Shown here: piece after piece, positions 31,990 through 40,557 of the stretch
Numbering within the stretch: the first letter of the stretch is position 1
Layout of the letters: every line of letters begins with the position of its first letter
IMG/VR virus record: IMGVR_UViG_3300017917_002418
Coordinates: 1-41,919 of that record
DNA length: 41,919 nt
Source: a virus
Reading direction: 5' to 3' (one strand)
Notes under the pieces: model-generated
Seen by the model: the letters and a program-made list of their open reading frames with translations, nothing else
The model's database searches: none
Told to the model about the DNA's origin: nothing
Position numbers and translations under genes: made by a program

Positions 31990-33849
31990 TTATAAAGGTA
32001 CCACTCTTCCTTTAATATCTGTTTCTGGATATTTAACTTCAAAAATACAAGGGTCTAAAGAAGGGTATACAACGTTGTTTTGTGTTGCAGATGACAGGTC
32101 ATAAGAGTATTTAGAATATCCTAAGTTTTCTCCGGTTTTATTATTTAGTGTAACCGACTTAACTGTCTGCACTCCTGGTATTTTATCTAGAAGAATATTT
32201 AAATCTTTTAACATGATGGGCTGGTTGAATTGCCATTTTTCTATGTTAAAGTAGTTTTTTAATTCTGTTAAACAGTTGATTAAAACTTCATTATTATTAA
32301 AGTTAGGTCTTACAACTATTTCAAAATCTACTCCTACATTAATTATAAAACCATCCTTAATAGTCACTCTATCCCCTACCATTCTGTATTCTGATAGGTA
32401 TGTTGAAAGATTTTGTTTAACTGTGTTAGAAACAGTTCTTAAATGTTTATTTGCATTATACCCCAACACATATAGGGTTAATGTACTTGCAATTTCTCCT
32501 GGGAGTGTTACCTGGTTTGCTTTGGTAGGTTCTACAAATGCTTTAGCAATTGATCCATAATTAGAAGGCATAGATAATGCTCTAACTAAATAATCGTTAG
32601 GAGTGACATTTCTTAATTGTGACTGGTAGGCAACTAGTGTGTTTTGTCTAATTTCTTCTAAAGTATCCCCTCCTGCTCCTCCGTCTGCTGCTTTGGCATT
32701 GTTGATAGCAATTGTTGAAAAAATATAATTTGCAGTAGTTCCGTTAAGATTATTTCCTAAGAAATTAATTCCTGCAGTTGTACTAAAAGTAGTTAATGTG
32801 TTTGCTTCAATATTAGATTGAACTCCTCCACCGGTTAAATAACGGACTGTTAAAGTGGTGTTTGCAGGAGCAATACCGTAAGTATCGGTATAAAGGAAGT
32901 TGGTAGGGTCGAAAGCTGTTGTTAGCTTAGATTGTTCATACGGTAATCCGATACCCACATTATTTGCATCTGGTGTGATTGCTTCATCAACATCGTTAGT
33001 TGTACCTGAACCGAATTGAATATCTAGATTAGTATTTGATCTAAAACGAGTTACAAAACGTCTTGCTTTTTTATCTAATTGTAAGATGTAAGGAGCATCT
33101 GTATCCTGGTAGGAATTCGGGTCATTAGGGTTAGTATTCTTTATTGAATTAAATACCATTTCTTGCCCTAAGTAAGGAACTTCATACCAAGTATTTCCTT
33201 CAGAGTCTGTAATATCTAAAACCTGGATTATATTCGGTGTTGTTAATGTGACTGTAGAAAAAGCTTGAGGTGCTCCAAAAGAGAATGTTTCTGTCTGTAT
33301 TTGTGCAGAAATTGCTTTTCTGGTTTTCTTAAGTAAGTAGTACTGTGGATTTCCAGCAGAGATTTGGTATACTGAGATTTCTGTAGGGTCTAATGAGCTT
33401 GACACTGAAAAATCTACGCTATCCTGTATTAAGAAGTTAGAAGTTCCTCCGGCGTTTCTTACCTGTGTGTTTTCAGGGAAAAATAAAGCATAGTCAAAAT
33501 CAGGTATGTAAGTTGATCCAGATAGTTTAGCAGGTACCTGTTGGTATAATTCAATTTCTACAGTAGCTGCTTTTGTTACCTTTGGTTTGTACCCTAACAT
33601 ATAAGCTAAATCATAAAGACTTCCTTCTTGCTTTGCATACTGTAAAAATGTTTCCTGTATTTGATTATCTAAGTAAAAAGATAATACATCACCCACATAT
33701 GCGGATGTTTCAAGAAACATCATACCAGGGGAACTGGGACTGAAATCATTGTACGTATTTGGAAAATACGTTTTAGTGAAATCAATAAGTAGGTTTTTTA
33801 ACCCTGCAAAATCCCTATTGAAGTATTTTATGTCTTTATTTTCAGCCAT
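31990..33849 (-). CDS. 6: Baseplate wedge protein gp6
   Basis: This is the T4 gp6/P2 gpJ-type wedge subunit that forms the inner baseplate ring. The 619-residue product shows the N-terminal family signature DFAGLKNLLIDFTKTYFP then SSPGMMFLETSAYVGDVLSF, then ELAYMLGY-like YDLAYMLGYKPK. The core has GGDTLEEIRQNTLVAYQSQ and RNVTPNDYLVRALSMP, and the C-terminus has KNYFNIEKWQFNQPIMLKDL. It overlaps gp25 by 8 nt, and wedge genes 25 and 6 are usually adjacent in such phages. It begins MAENKDIKYFN at the ATG at 33849. Confidence 0.95.
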   Translation of the reverse strand: MAENKDIKYFNRDFAGLKNLLIDFTKTYFPNTYNDFSPSSPGMMFLETSAYVGDVLSFYLDNQIQETFLQYAKQEGSLYDLAYMLGYKPKVTKAATVEIELYQQVPAKLSGSTYIPDFDYALFFPENTQVRNAGGTSNFLIQDSVDFSVSSSLDPTEISVYQISAGNPQYYLLKKTRKAISAQIQTETFSFGAPQAFSTVTLTTPNIIQVLDITDSEGNTWYEVPYLGQEMVFNSIKNTNPNDPNSYQDTDAPYILQLDKKARRFVTRFRSNTNLDIQFGSGTTNDVDEAITPDANNVGIGLPYEQSKLTTAFDPTNFLYTDTYGIAPANTTLTVRYLTGGGVQSNIEANTLTTFSTTAGINFLGNNLNGTTANYIFSTIAINNAKAADGGAGGDTLEEIRQNTLVAYQSQLRNVTPNDYLVRALSMPSNYGSIAKAFVEPTKANQVTLPGEIASTLTLYVLGYNANKHLRTVSNTVKQNLSTYLSEYRMVGDRVTIKDGFIINVGVDFEIVVRPNFNNNEVLINCLTELKNYFNIEKWQFNQPIMLKDLNILLDKIPGVQTVKSVTLNNKTGENLGYSKYSYDLSSATQNNVVYPSLDPCIFEVKYPETDIKGRVVPL

Positions 33850-34252
33850 TATTTAAGTTTATTTCTAAAGTATCTGTTATTCCTGTATTTACAATATTGT
33901 ATGTAATTTGAATGTATATAGTATTATAGTCTGGGGATGTCTGTATGCTTACTACTCCTTGGATGTTGGGGAAATATTTTTCTATCAAACTACTAATGTA
34001 TGTTTCTATTTCTGATACACCCAGGGTAGTTATCTGCTCAAAAACAAACTTTCGCAAACCTGCTCCGAATGTTGGATTAAAAACTTTCTCCTGAGGTCCG
34101 GTTAATAGGAAATTAATTAGGTTGTTTCTAATAGCATCTTTGGTAGTAAATGTCGGTTTAAAAACTGCATTAGCTTTGAATGGTAAAGACACTCCTACTG
34201 CCTTGTTAGGATTTTGGTCTATAGGAGCTATCTTAACAAATCCAAATGCCAT
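33842..34252 (-). CDS. 25: Baseplate wedge protein gp25
   Basis: This is the 136-residue gp25-like baseplate wedge component (related to the TssE/GPW family). Key features are LPFKANAVFKPTFTTKDAIR, then NLINFLLTGPQEKVFNPTFG (the EKV/RxxxFG-type signature), then AGLRKFVFEQ and IEKYFPNIQGVVSI. It couples to gp6 by an 8-nt overlap and to the previous gene by 1 nt. Together they form the wedge core of the baseplate. Confidence 0.94.
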   Translation of the reverse strand: MAFGFVKIAPIDQNPNKAVGVSLPFKANAVFKPTFTTKDAIRNNLINFLLTGPQEKVFNPTFGAGLRKFVFEQITTLGVSEIETYISSLIEKYFPNIQGVVSIQTSPDYNTIYIQITYNIVNTGITDTLEINLNNG

Positions 34253-34650
34253 TATTTTTTATTTATTAAACTCATTATTTGGTTTAAGTTTACTTCCCCT
34301 GGAGGTAGTGAAGAACCCTCTCCTGCTGTGTTTATAGTTGCAGGTGGTCTGTATTCTTGTGAAGCTCCAAAAGACATAGCATCTGCCGATGATAGGTTTA
34401 AATTACCATTTCTGGATTCCATCATACCGTTAAGTAAAGATGCGTACTTCTCTCTAGCATTTATAGCAGGTGCTGTGGGTGTAGTATGCATTACTGTTTC
34501 TGTAATTGTTTGATTAGGTACACCATAACCACCTACCGCTACGGGTACTTTAGGAGAACGAACTGCTTCTAAAAGAACATCTTTCAATTCTTCTTGGATT
34601 GCTTCTTTTACAGTTTCTTTAATGATTTTTTTTAATGTCTTAATATCCAT
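34252..34650 (-). CDS. Small baseplate-module protein, 132 aa
   Basis: The N-terminus is a strong amphipathic helix (MDIKTLKKIIKETVKEAIQE then ELKDVLLEA). The rest is Pro/Asn/Gly-rich and probably extended, with GGYGVPNQTITETV and a C-terminal EVNLNQIMSLINKK. The function is unknown. Its place immediately before gp25, and an ATATTTATA motif 4 nt before the ATG, suggest it opens the wedge transcription unit. Confidence 0.78.
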   Translation of the reverse strand: MDIKTLKKIIKETVKEAIQEELKDVLLEAVRSPKVPVAVGGYGVPNQTITETVMHTTPTAPAINAREKYASLLNGMMESRNGNLNLSSADAMSFGASQEYRPPATINTAGEGSSLPPGEVNLNQIMSLINKK

Positions 34651-34654
34651 TTTT

Positions 34655-34663
34655 TATAAATAT
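34655..34663 (-). promoter_or_regulatory. ATATTTATA motif 4 nt before a start
   Basis: Copy of the recurring motif ending 4 nt before the ATG at 34650 and 3 nt after the previous stop. It would serve the gp25-gp6 unit. Confidence 0.45.
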
Positions 34664-34666
34664 TTC

Positions 34667-35617
34667 TTAGTTAGCTTTTAGATTATCTCTGTTTATTATT
34701 AGTTTTAACTCCTCAATAAGCACTTGAGGATTCTGAGTAAAGGATGGTTCTGTTTGTAGTAATATAATTCCTTGACTATTTTTTGCTACAGCATACTTTT
34801 GATTCACCGTAGAAGAGAACGGCTTTTCCAATATCTCAAAAGTAAATCCTCGGTAGGTAGATTGTATATTAGAGGTTTCAGCGAGTTTAATCACATTAAG
34901 TAGTGTATTTACATCTTCCCCTAGTTGTTCTGGGGTTTCTCCACATTTTACAAGCACTTGGTCTATTATAGATAGTAACCCTACTATGAATTGCATTATT
35001 GAAGCAGCACTACTAACGTACTGTGTTCCTAGTTGTATTGCTCTTTTAAATTTAGTTAGTCTTGGTGTTCCATCAGGTTGAAAAGTGAGTGAGGTTCTAA
35101 CATCATCTAAATCGCTTATAATAGCTACTGCTGCCCCGGGTACAGTCGGTGTAAACTTATTTGCAAGAGATGTAGCGGTCTTTAATAGGTTTAAGGTTGT
35201 AAGAGTATCTTCTGTTCCTGTAATTAACGGGGTTAAAGTCTGTAAGGAGATATCGATAACATTAATGTATTTTGCTGTTTTCTCTATGTCTGATTTTAAA
35301 GCATTTCTAATTGTTAGAACTTCCGATAAGATTGCTTTAGACGGGCATAAGTTTGGTAATTGCGGGTTTCCTGCTTCTAGTCCTGTAATACCTAGCTTAG
35401 ATGCTTGAGTTAGTAAGGATGTTACTGCTTTAGACTTTAAATCTTCAATTTTAGTATTTATAGTCTGATTTACTTTATCTAAAGGGCTATCTTCAACAGC
35501 GGTTTCAATAGCTACACCAGTTGCAAGAATTGCCTGAAAGGCAAGCTTACGTTTTTCAGCTGCTCTCTTACTAGCTTCTTGCTTTCTTTGTTTTTCTAAT
35601 TCTTCCGGTGTTATCAT
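34667..35617 (-). CDS. Baseplate-module protein, mostly helical, 316 aa
   Basis: The N-terminus is a Lys/Glu/Arg helix (PEELEKQRKQEASKRAAEKR). A long Leu/Thr-rich helical middle follows (SLQTLTPLITGTEDTLTTLN, then TSLANKFTPTVPGAAVAII). Near the C-terminus is a β-hairpin-like region with STYRGFTFEILEKPFSSTVN and YAVAKNSQGIILLQTEP. No signal peptide is seen. It is located between the spike and the gp25 unit, with a 4-nt overlap (ATGA) with the spike gene. A hub- or tube-associated role is inferred only from position. Confidence 0.8.
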   Translation of the reverse strand: MITPEELEKQRKQEASKRAAEKRKLAFQAILATGVAIETAVEDSPLDKVNQTINTKIEDLKSKAVTSLLTQASKLGITGLEAGNPQLPNLCPSKAILSEVLTIRNALKSDIEKTAKYINVIDISLQTLTPLITGTEDTLTTLNLLKTATSLANKFTPTVPGAAVAIISDLDDVRTSLTFQPDGTPRLTKFKRAIQLGTQYVSSAASIMQFIVGLLSIIDQVLVKCGETPEQLGEDVNTLLNVIKLAETSNIQSTYRGFTFEILEKPFSSTVNQKYAVAKNSQGIILLQTEPSFTQNPQVLIEELKLIINRDNLKAN

Positions 35618-36756
35618 ACTGTGAAGTTGTATTTGGATTTAAAAATGCTAGTGTCTATTGCAGTCAATCTGTTGATCCAACCTGGTGCTTTTTGATTTAA
35701 AGTTGGAATTGGCCCTCCGGAATTTGCTGCAGTAGCAGAAGCTATGGAAATTTCTCTTATGATAGAGATTAACTCTTTTACAACTGCTTCTAAAGCATCA
35801 CCTAGTACTAGAGGTTCAGTTGCTGATTTGGAACCTAGGTAGATATTTTCTGTCTGGAAGGTTGCTTGACTTGTATCGATGTTTAATCCTCCGTTTGAAC
35901 TTAAGCTTATGCTCTTATTAGAACTCAACAATAAATGATCTTCTGTAGAGTTGAGCACTAACCTACCGGAATTAATTAATATCTGCTTACCTGCATACCG
36001 GTCTGGAAGAGTGGGGGTATTTTCACTATAAGAAAAGTAATTTGAACTTGCTACCTGGAGTGGTATTTTTTGAGTAGATGTTAAGTAGATAGATGAAGGA
36101 TCTTGGTTTATATTCTCTATAGTTGGTAAAAACCCTACCGACCCCGTATCTCCTTGTCCGTTTCGTAGTATAAAAATTGGATCACCTTGGTACCCTAGCT
36201 CCGACCAGTTATTAACTGCTTTATTGTTTTTCTGAACGGTAGAACCAAGTCTGATAGAGTTTCCTAATCTCCCTTCTAGTATAATATCTCCTTCAAATTT
36301 TTGAAGAGGTTTTATATTTGATCTTTCTTGAAAAGTTTGTCCTAGTACAATATCAGAGGATCCATCTTGCACTCTTCTAACAGCTCCGACTTGAGTTTGT
36401 TGGTAATCCCGTCTTTGCGAATCTGGTAGATTTTTGTTTTCAAAAATGTTGGGGATTCCATTATGGTGATTGCTGTTCCAAATACTTAAAGGGGTTAGGT
36501 AATAATAAACCTCTTTGAAGTTATTTGTTTGTATATCCGGAGAGGGTAGTGTGAAGATGTAAACTAACTCTTCAAGAAGCGGAAAGTTACTAAAATTGGA
36601 AAAGTAGGGTTTTGCAAAGCCTTCAGATTTATAAGTATCTCCTTTTACTTTCTTAAAGTAGACTGTTCCGATACCGTTCCATTCTCCTACATTAGAAAAA
36701 TATTTACTAGTATCATCTAATACGATATCTTTGACTACTGCAACTTCAAAATTCAT
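35614..36756 (-). CDS. gp5-like baseplate central spike protein, no lysozyme domain
   Basis: The N-terminal region with GEWNGIGTVYFKKV looks like an OB-fold entry. The middle has VGAVRRVQDGSSDIVLGQTF and FEGDIILEGRLGNSIRLGST, the pattern of gp5/VgrG-type spikes. The C-terminal third has repeated short strands (GRLVLNSTEDHLLLSSNKSI, then SLSSNGGLNIDTSQATFQTE) as in the gp5 β-helix needle. T4 gp5 carries a lysozyme domain between OB fold and needle. No such catalytic sequence (for example Glu...Asp...Thr) is seen here in 380 residues. The spike identity is likely but is based on pattern. Confidence 0.82.
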   Translation of the reverse strand: MNFEVAVVKDIVLDDTSKYFSNVGEWNGIGTVYFKKVKGDTYKSEGFAKPYFSNFSNFPLLEELVYIFTLPSPDIQTNNFKEVYYYLTPLSIWNSNHHNGIPNIFENKNLPDSQRRDYQQTQVGAVRRVQDGSSDIVLGQTFQERSNIKPLQKFEGDIILEGRLGNSIRLGSTVQKNNKAVNNWSELGYQGDPIFILRNGQGDTGSVGFLPTIENINQDPSSIYLTSTQKIPLQVASSNYFSYSENTPTLPDRYAGKQILINSGRLVLNSTEDHLLLSSNKSISLSSNGGLNIDTSQATFQTENIYLGSKSATEPLVLGDALEAVVKELISIIREISIASATAANSGGPIPTLNQKAPGWINRLTAIDTSIFKSKYNFTV

Positions 36757-37091
36757 TATTCGATTGCTTTAATGTTGTTGATTTCTCTCATCAACTGTTC
36801 TCTCTCTTCTTCTGAAATGCCAAATGAATCTGTTGCAGATTCCTGATTTTGGAATATACGCTGTATGATTGTTGCTATTTTAATTAACTGTTCATCGTTT
36901 TTAACTCCAATTTCTAAATACTCTTTAATTAGCGGTACAATCAAAGTAGCATCCCCAGTATCTTCGATAAGGGGTCTTAGTTCGGAAATAAGGGTAGAGA
37001 TTTGCTTTTCTTTTTTCTTTTGATTATCGTAAATCTCTTCTAAAAGATCACCAAATTTCTTATTCTTAAAAATTAACTTATCTAAACTCAT
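36756..37091 (-). CDS. Hypothetical helical protein, 111 aa
   Basis: This is a small helical protein: KFGDLLEEIYDNQKKKEKQI, then LISELRPLIEDTGDATLIVP, then LIKEYLEIGVKNDEQLIKIA. It overlaps the spike gene by 1 nt and starts 37 nt after the gp55-like gene, with a CTATTTATA motif 15 nt before the ATG. Position suggests a baseplate or tail assembly factor, but no family is recognised. It probably opens the baseplate operon. Confidence 0.78.
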   Translation of the reverse strand: MSLDKLIFKNKKFGDLLEEIYDNQKKKEKQISTLISELRPLIEDTGDATLIVPLIKEYLEIGVKNDEQLIKIATIIQRIFQNQESATDSFGISEEEREQLMREINNIKAIE

Positions 37092-37106
37092 AATAGGTCT
37101 ATTTTT

Positions 37107-37115
37107 TATAAATAG
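37107..37115 (-). promoter_or_regulatory. CTATTTATA motif at the head of the baseplate operon
   Basis: Exact motif in the gap between the gp55-like gene and the baseplate genes, 15 nt before the ATG at 37091. Confidence 0.5.
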
Positions 37116-37128
37116 AAAGCGGCACGGT

Positions 37129-37860
37129 TTAGAAAGTAGCGTATCCGTTCTCTAAATAGTATACGTAGTGTTTTTTATATAATTCCCCCAGTTCGTTAGC
37201 TATTTTAGTAATCTTAGGTGTTTTTACATCGATTTGTTCTCTAATATAGATGTAAAGTGCCTTTTTGTTAAAGATAGAAATCTTTTCTTTCTTTCTAAAT
37301 ATATCTAAAATAGCATCAGCAATCCTAGCATCCTCAGTTTTAGGGAATAGTAGGTAAATATTTTCAGTACAGTAGTCTACGAACATATCTAGAAATTCTG
37401 AAATTTCATCTACTGGATGTATTGTTTGATTGTCTGCTTGTATGCCATTGGTATCCAAAATATCCCCATACACATATTCTCCGTCTTCTTGTTCGATGTT
37501 TAAATTATCTAGAGAAAGTAATTCCATTCTCTTTTTATAATTTTTTTGATTTGAAGCTATTAGGTATCTTTTTGCTATTGTTCCAAAATATGAATAAGCT
37601 TTAGCGCCATTTGCAGGATTAAACCTGTCTAGTTTGGTCAATAGAAAGGTAATTACCTCATGTTGTAGATCCTCTAAGTTAGTTTCTTCGGTGTAGTAAA
37701 ACTTAAAGGTGTGAATTAGGTTTTGTGTTAATTTAAAGAGAGCATAATGAATCTCCTCTCTGTATATTTTATTTCGCTCTATTTGATCCTCTGATTGTGT
37801 GTATCTGATTATAGCAAGTTCAGTATCGTGAGTGAAGTAGTTTTTATTCGTTGCTTCCAT
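37129..37860 (-). CDS. 55: gp55-like late sigma factor
   Basis: This 243-residue σ70-family region-2 protein resembles T4 gp55. The key segment is NLEDLQHEVITFLLTKLDRF, then NPANGAKAYSYFGTIAKRYL then IASNQKNYKKR, which matches the core-binding and -10 recognition helices of region 2. There is no region 4, as in gp55. In T4, gp55 directs host RNA polymerase to late promoters with TATAAATA, together with gp33 and the gp45 clamp. Neither partner is in this window. Its stop precedes the baseplate operon by 37 nt. It overlaps the upstream membrane-protein gene by 17 nt. Confidence 0.9.
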   Translation of the reverse strand: MEATNKNYFTHDTELAIIRYTQSEDQIERNKIYREEIHYALFKLTQNLIHTFKFYYTEETNLEDLQHEVITFLLTKLDRFNPANGAKAYSYFGTIAKRYLIASNQKNYKKRMELLSLDNLNIEQEDGEYVYGDILDTNGIQADNQTIHPVDEISEFLDMFVDYCTENIYLLFPKTEDARIADAILDIFRKKEKISIFNKKALYIYIREQIDVKTPKITKIANELGELYKKHYVYYLENGYATF

Positions 37861-38128
37861 TGATTATTTTAAAGTTATTTAAACGTTCTTGAATAACCTT
37901 AATTTCTTCAAAAAACCACCCTATCTCATCATCACTTTTAAAAGTTTCTTTAGCATCAATTTTCTTCAAACGTGCATCACTGTGCTCTATGATTTTAGAA
38001 AGTTGATCCAGGTATTGTAGATATTGTGCTAGAATATCTTCTTGCTTCTCGTTTTTACGTAGAAGGTTATAGGTGGTGTAACCTAAAACTAAAATTAGGA
38101 TGATGAGAGAGGTGATTAATGTTGCCAT
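37844..38128 (-). CDS. Small membrane protein upstream of gp55
   Basis: This 94-residue protein has one N-terminal transmembrane helix (ATLITSLIILILVLGYTTY), then a coiled coil (QYLQYLDQLSKIIEHSDARL) and a C-terminal motif SDDEIGWFFEEIKVIQERLN. The overlap with the sigma gene by 17 nt implies translational coupling. Why a membrane protein should be coupled to a late sigma is not clear. A regulator or a chance neighbour are both possible. Confidence 0.8.
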   Translation of the reverse strand: MATLITSLIILILVLGYTTYNLLRKNEKQEDILAQYLQYLDQLSKIIEHSDARLKKIDAKETFKSDDEIGWFFEEIKVIQERLNNFKIINGSNE

Positions 38129-38130
38129 GT

Positions 38131-38916
38131 TTAGTTAAAAATAGAATCCATTGCATCTTTTAAGCCATCGCTTCCAATATTAGAAAGCGCTTTGTTTTTA
38201 GCGGCTTGTTGATGAGTGTTTGGATTTTTCGTTGTTGTTTCTTTTGAAATTGCAAATTGCTTTGATTTAGGTTGCTCAACAGGGTTAACAGTCATTTCAA
38301 CCACTGATGCCATTAAATCTGCCTGATGTAAAATGTAAACAATTGCTGATTTAGGTTTGCTTTCTGGTACTCTAGAAATTAAGTAGGGTTTGTTACTATC
38401 ATCATAAAGGCCGTCATGAGTTCTGATAGCAATCATTTCATTTATAGAATACTTGATACCTGCATCCTGAAGTAAGAATAAAGAACGGTCTGGGATGGTC
38501 ATGAAACCCACTGCTGTATTATAAGTATAAACTTCACCTAAATTCTTTCTTCTCCATTCATCTTGTCCTGGAATGTAAAGATCATTTTCAGAATCCCCTA
38601 CCTTACCTAAGTCGTGATTCATAGCTGCAAAGACTAATTCTTCAATAGTAAAGGTAGACATATCACAACCAAACTTCTCCCAGAGTTTTGCAAAATGTAA
38701 AGAAGCTTTAATAACACGGTTGACATGCTCAATATAACCTCCAGGAAAACAGTTGTGATATTTTGTAGTATGGGAAGCAGGCATTAAAATAAACCGATCT
38801 GCTCTTTCTTCATAGAAAGCACGCAATGCTTCTTTTCTAGGAGAAGAAATGTAACGATCAATGTAACCTAAAAATTCTTCCCAATTTGCTTGGATTTGCT
38901 CTGCCGATAAATTCAT
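38131..38916 (-). CDS. HD-domain phosphohydrolase
   Basis: This is a 261-residue HD-superfamily metal-dependent phosphohydrolase. Ligands are visible: His64 in GGYIEHVNRV, the His101-Asp102 pair in AMNHDLGKVGD, His167 in RTHDGLYDD and Asp200 in LHQADLMASVVE. The length and motif spacing resemble nucleotide phosphohydrolases or RelA/dGTPase-like HD proteins, but the substrate cannot be set from sequence. The last 40 residues are a Lys/Asn/Thr-rich tail ending DAMDSIFN. It lies 2 nt before the TM protein and 2 nt after the coiled-coil gene. Confidence 0.88.
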   Translation of the reverse strand: MNLSAEQIQANWEEFLGYIDRYISSPRKEALRAFYEERADRFILMPASHTTKYHNCFPGGYIEHVNRVIKASLHFAKLWEKFGCDMSTFTIEELVFAAMNHDLGKVGDSENDLYIPGQDEWRRKNLGEVYTYNTAVGFMTIPDRSLFLLQDAGIKYSINEMIAIRTHDGLYDDSNKPYLISRVPESKPKSAIVYILHQADLMASVVEMTVNPVEQPKSKQFAISKETTTKNPNTHQQAAKNKALSNIGSDGLKDAMDSIFN

Positions 38917-38918
38917 AA

Positions 38919-39113
38919 CTAAGCCGAAATTTCATCATTAGTGATAGGTTCAATACTAATAAGACTTTTTACATCTTCTAATACCAATTTAGTTCTTTCT
39001 AAAGTTTCTAAATATTCCTTAATAGGTTGTTGTCTTTGAACTATTTGTTCTAAAGATCTTAAGTTATTTTCTAAAATATCTAACTTAATATTTACTTGAT
39101 TTCTATATCTCAT
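38919..39113 (-). CDS. Small coiled-coil protein, 64 aa
   Basis: Nearly the whole sequence is a heptad-like helix (NQVNIKLDILENNLRSLEQI then VQRQQPIKEYLETLER). It is acidic at the C-terminus and has no other motif. It directly precedes the HD-domain gene (2-nt gap), so it probably shares its transcript. The function is unknown. Confidence 0.72.
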   Translation of the reverse strand: MRYRNQVNIKLDILENNLRSLEQIVQRQQPIKEYLETLERTKLVLEDVKSLISIEPITNDEISA

Positions 39114-39210
39114 ACTACTAATATAATAACTTATTACTTAATAACCAACTTATCTTCCCCCCTTTAGACTTTTTTTTAAAGCCCTATGTATGTATGATAA
39201 GACCTAAAAA
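39114..39210 (-). other. Intergenic gap without clear elements
   Basis: A 97-nt A+T-rich gap. It contains a run of T on the plus strand near 39170, but I find no convincing hairpin terminator and no CTATTTATA motif. A promoter for the downstream genes may be here but is not identifiable by eye. Confidence 0.4.
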
Positions 39211-39651
39211 CTATAAAGGCAACTTCTTTTTAGAAAAGTTTATAAAATCTATAAAATTTTTTATGTATGCACACTTTTCGTATTCTTCAAGATCTGAAAA
39301 GTATTGAATGCTTTTATTACAAGCGAGTATAAACTCATCGTTTGCCTGCTGTAGTAAAGTCTCTTGATGTTTAGGATCTTCTAAAGTTAGTTTCTGCAAA
39401 TGTGCAAAGCCGTTTGTAAAAACCATATAAGTGTTAAGCTCCTTAACATTATCAATATCGACATCAGGGTTAATAGCCTTTAAGAAATCTACGGAATTTT
39501 TTATAGCAGCTTCTCCTTTTAAGATCATCTTAGTGAATAATCCCATTAATACATAAGGATGTTCAGAAAGGTTAGTAATCTCCTTTGTAGGTGTCTCACT
39601 AGGGTTTTCCGATTCAGAATCAAAGAGACTAAATATACTATCCGGATTCAT
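39211..39651 (-). CDS. Hypothetical helical protein, 146 aa
   Basis: The N-terminus is polar and acidic (MNPDSIFSLFDSESENPSE), followed by a helical domain with EHPYVLMGLFTKMILKGEAA and TYMVFTNGFAHLQKLTLEDP. No catalytic motif or signal peptide is visible. It lies just after a strong terminator, so it must have its own promoter or be expressed by readthrough. The promoter element is not obvious. Confidence 0.72.
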   Translation of the reverse strand: MNPDSIFSLFDSESENPSETPTKEITNLSEHPYVLMGLFTKMILKGEAAIKNSVDFLKAINPDVDIDNVKELNTYMVFTNGFAHLQKLTLEDPKHQETLLQQANDEFILACNKSIQYFSDLEEYEKCAYIKNFIDFINFSKKKLPL

Positions 39652-39673
39652 ATTATAATGTTGTATAACCTAT

Positions 39674-39703
39674 ATAAAAAAGGGATACCCTAAGATATCC
39701 CTT
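39674..39703 (-). terminator. Strong rho-independent terminator
   Basis: On the minus strand a perfect 8-bp stem (AAGGGATA with TATCCCTT, 8-nt loop) is followed by TTTTT. It ends the unit containing the acidic 179-residue gene. Confidence 0.88.
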
Positions 39704-39725
39704 CTAGTTTGCATTGGGGCTATGC

Positions 39726-40265
39726 TTATCCTTGACTTAGGATAATATTTTTATTGAAGTAGGTAATTGTATTTGCAATTTGACGAATCAATTTCTCATC
39801 ACCTAATTCTTTAGCTGCACGGTAGGCATCTGTTAATTCACTGAATGCTTTCTTAGATTCTGAAGATCCTGCATCAATATCCTCAGTGCTATCCATGTCC
39901 ATATCTACCTTAGTATCTCCGTCAGTTGTATCTAAATCCAAATCTAGATTATCTACATCATCACTAACATCCACATCGGTATCTTTCTCCTCTTCTTTTT
40001 TCTTAGCTTCATCCAAGCTATCTACTTCATCATAAGCATTAATACCGGCAGTAGTTTCAAGTTCTGCAAGGATTGCTTCTTTAATTTTCTTTTTAGCTTC
40101 TTCCTTAGACATCTTACCAGAAATTCCTTCTTTGGTCATCATGTCTAACGCCATTCCAGCAGACTTATCATCAATATCCGGGTTACTACCAGGAACATAA
40201 ACAGGACCGGTTGACTCTGTCAAAATACCGGCAAGTTTCTGCATTCTTGTAAATTCTCTATTCAT
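39726..40265 (-). CDS. Acidic scaffold-like protein, 179 aa
   Basis: The protein starts MNREFTRMQKLAGILTESTG. The tripeptide Leu-Thr-Glu before Ser fits the gp21 cleavage pattern, and RMQKLAGI resembles the RMRKLAGL that ends the scaffold protein gp22. A Lys/Glu helix (KMSKEEAKKKIKEAILAELE) leads to an Asp-rich tract (DVDVSDDVDNLDLDLDTTDG) and a helical C-terminus. Composition and N-terminus suggest a packaged core or internal head protein, but it is far from the head genes. A CTATTTATT motif precedes the ATG by 19 nt, and the strong terminator follows. Confidence 0.78.
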   Translation of the reverse strand: MNREFTRMQKLAGILTESTGPVYVPGSNPDIDDKSAGMALDMMTKEGISGKMSKEEAKKKIKEAILAELETTAGINAYDEVDSLDEAKKKEEEKDTDVDVSDDVDNLDLDLDTTDGDTKVDMDMDSTEDIDAGSSESKKAFSELTDAYRAAKELGDEKLIRQIANTITYFNKNIILSQG

Positions 40266-40284
40266 TTTTAAAAAGCGCTTTATT

Positions 40285-40293
40285 AATAAATAG
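40285..40293 (-). promoter_or_regulatory. CTATTTATT motif before the acidic 179-aa gene
   Basis: One-base variant of the recurring motif, 19 nt before the ATG and 8 nt after the preceding stop. Confidence 0.4.
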
Positions 40294-40301
40294 TAGATTC
40301 T

Positions 40302-40532
40302 TTAGGAAAGTTCCTTTAGGGATAATAAAGTTGCTCTTGAGACTTCTGGAATACCGTGTAGCCTAACTGCACCACATTTAACAAACATAGAACCTTTGCT
40401 AACCATGAATGCTGAAATAGGGCCATGGGGTGTAGGATCCCCTATGTAAAATTTTTTATTATCTGATAACCTCCAAACCCCGCCAATACGTTTTTCAGGA
40501 TCCAAAGCAATTATTCTCCATGAGCTGTTCAT
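40302..40532 (-). CDS. Small hypothetical protein, 76 aa
   Basis: This is a compact β-rich protein: SWRIIALDPEKRIGGVWRLS, then FYIGDPTPHGPISAF, then GSMFVKCGAVRLHG. No family is recognised. It follows a terminator after the 50-aa basic gene, so its own promoter must lie in or near the 38-nt gap, but none is evident. Moderate support comes from clean reading and spacing. Confidence 0.65.
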   Translation of the reverse strand: MNSSWRIIALDPEKRIGGVWRLSDNKKFYIGDPTPHGPISAFMVSKGSMFVKCGAVRLHGIPEVSRATLLSLKELS

Positions 40533-40557
40533 AAGCTAAAGATAATAATAAGAAGTG

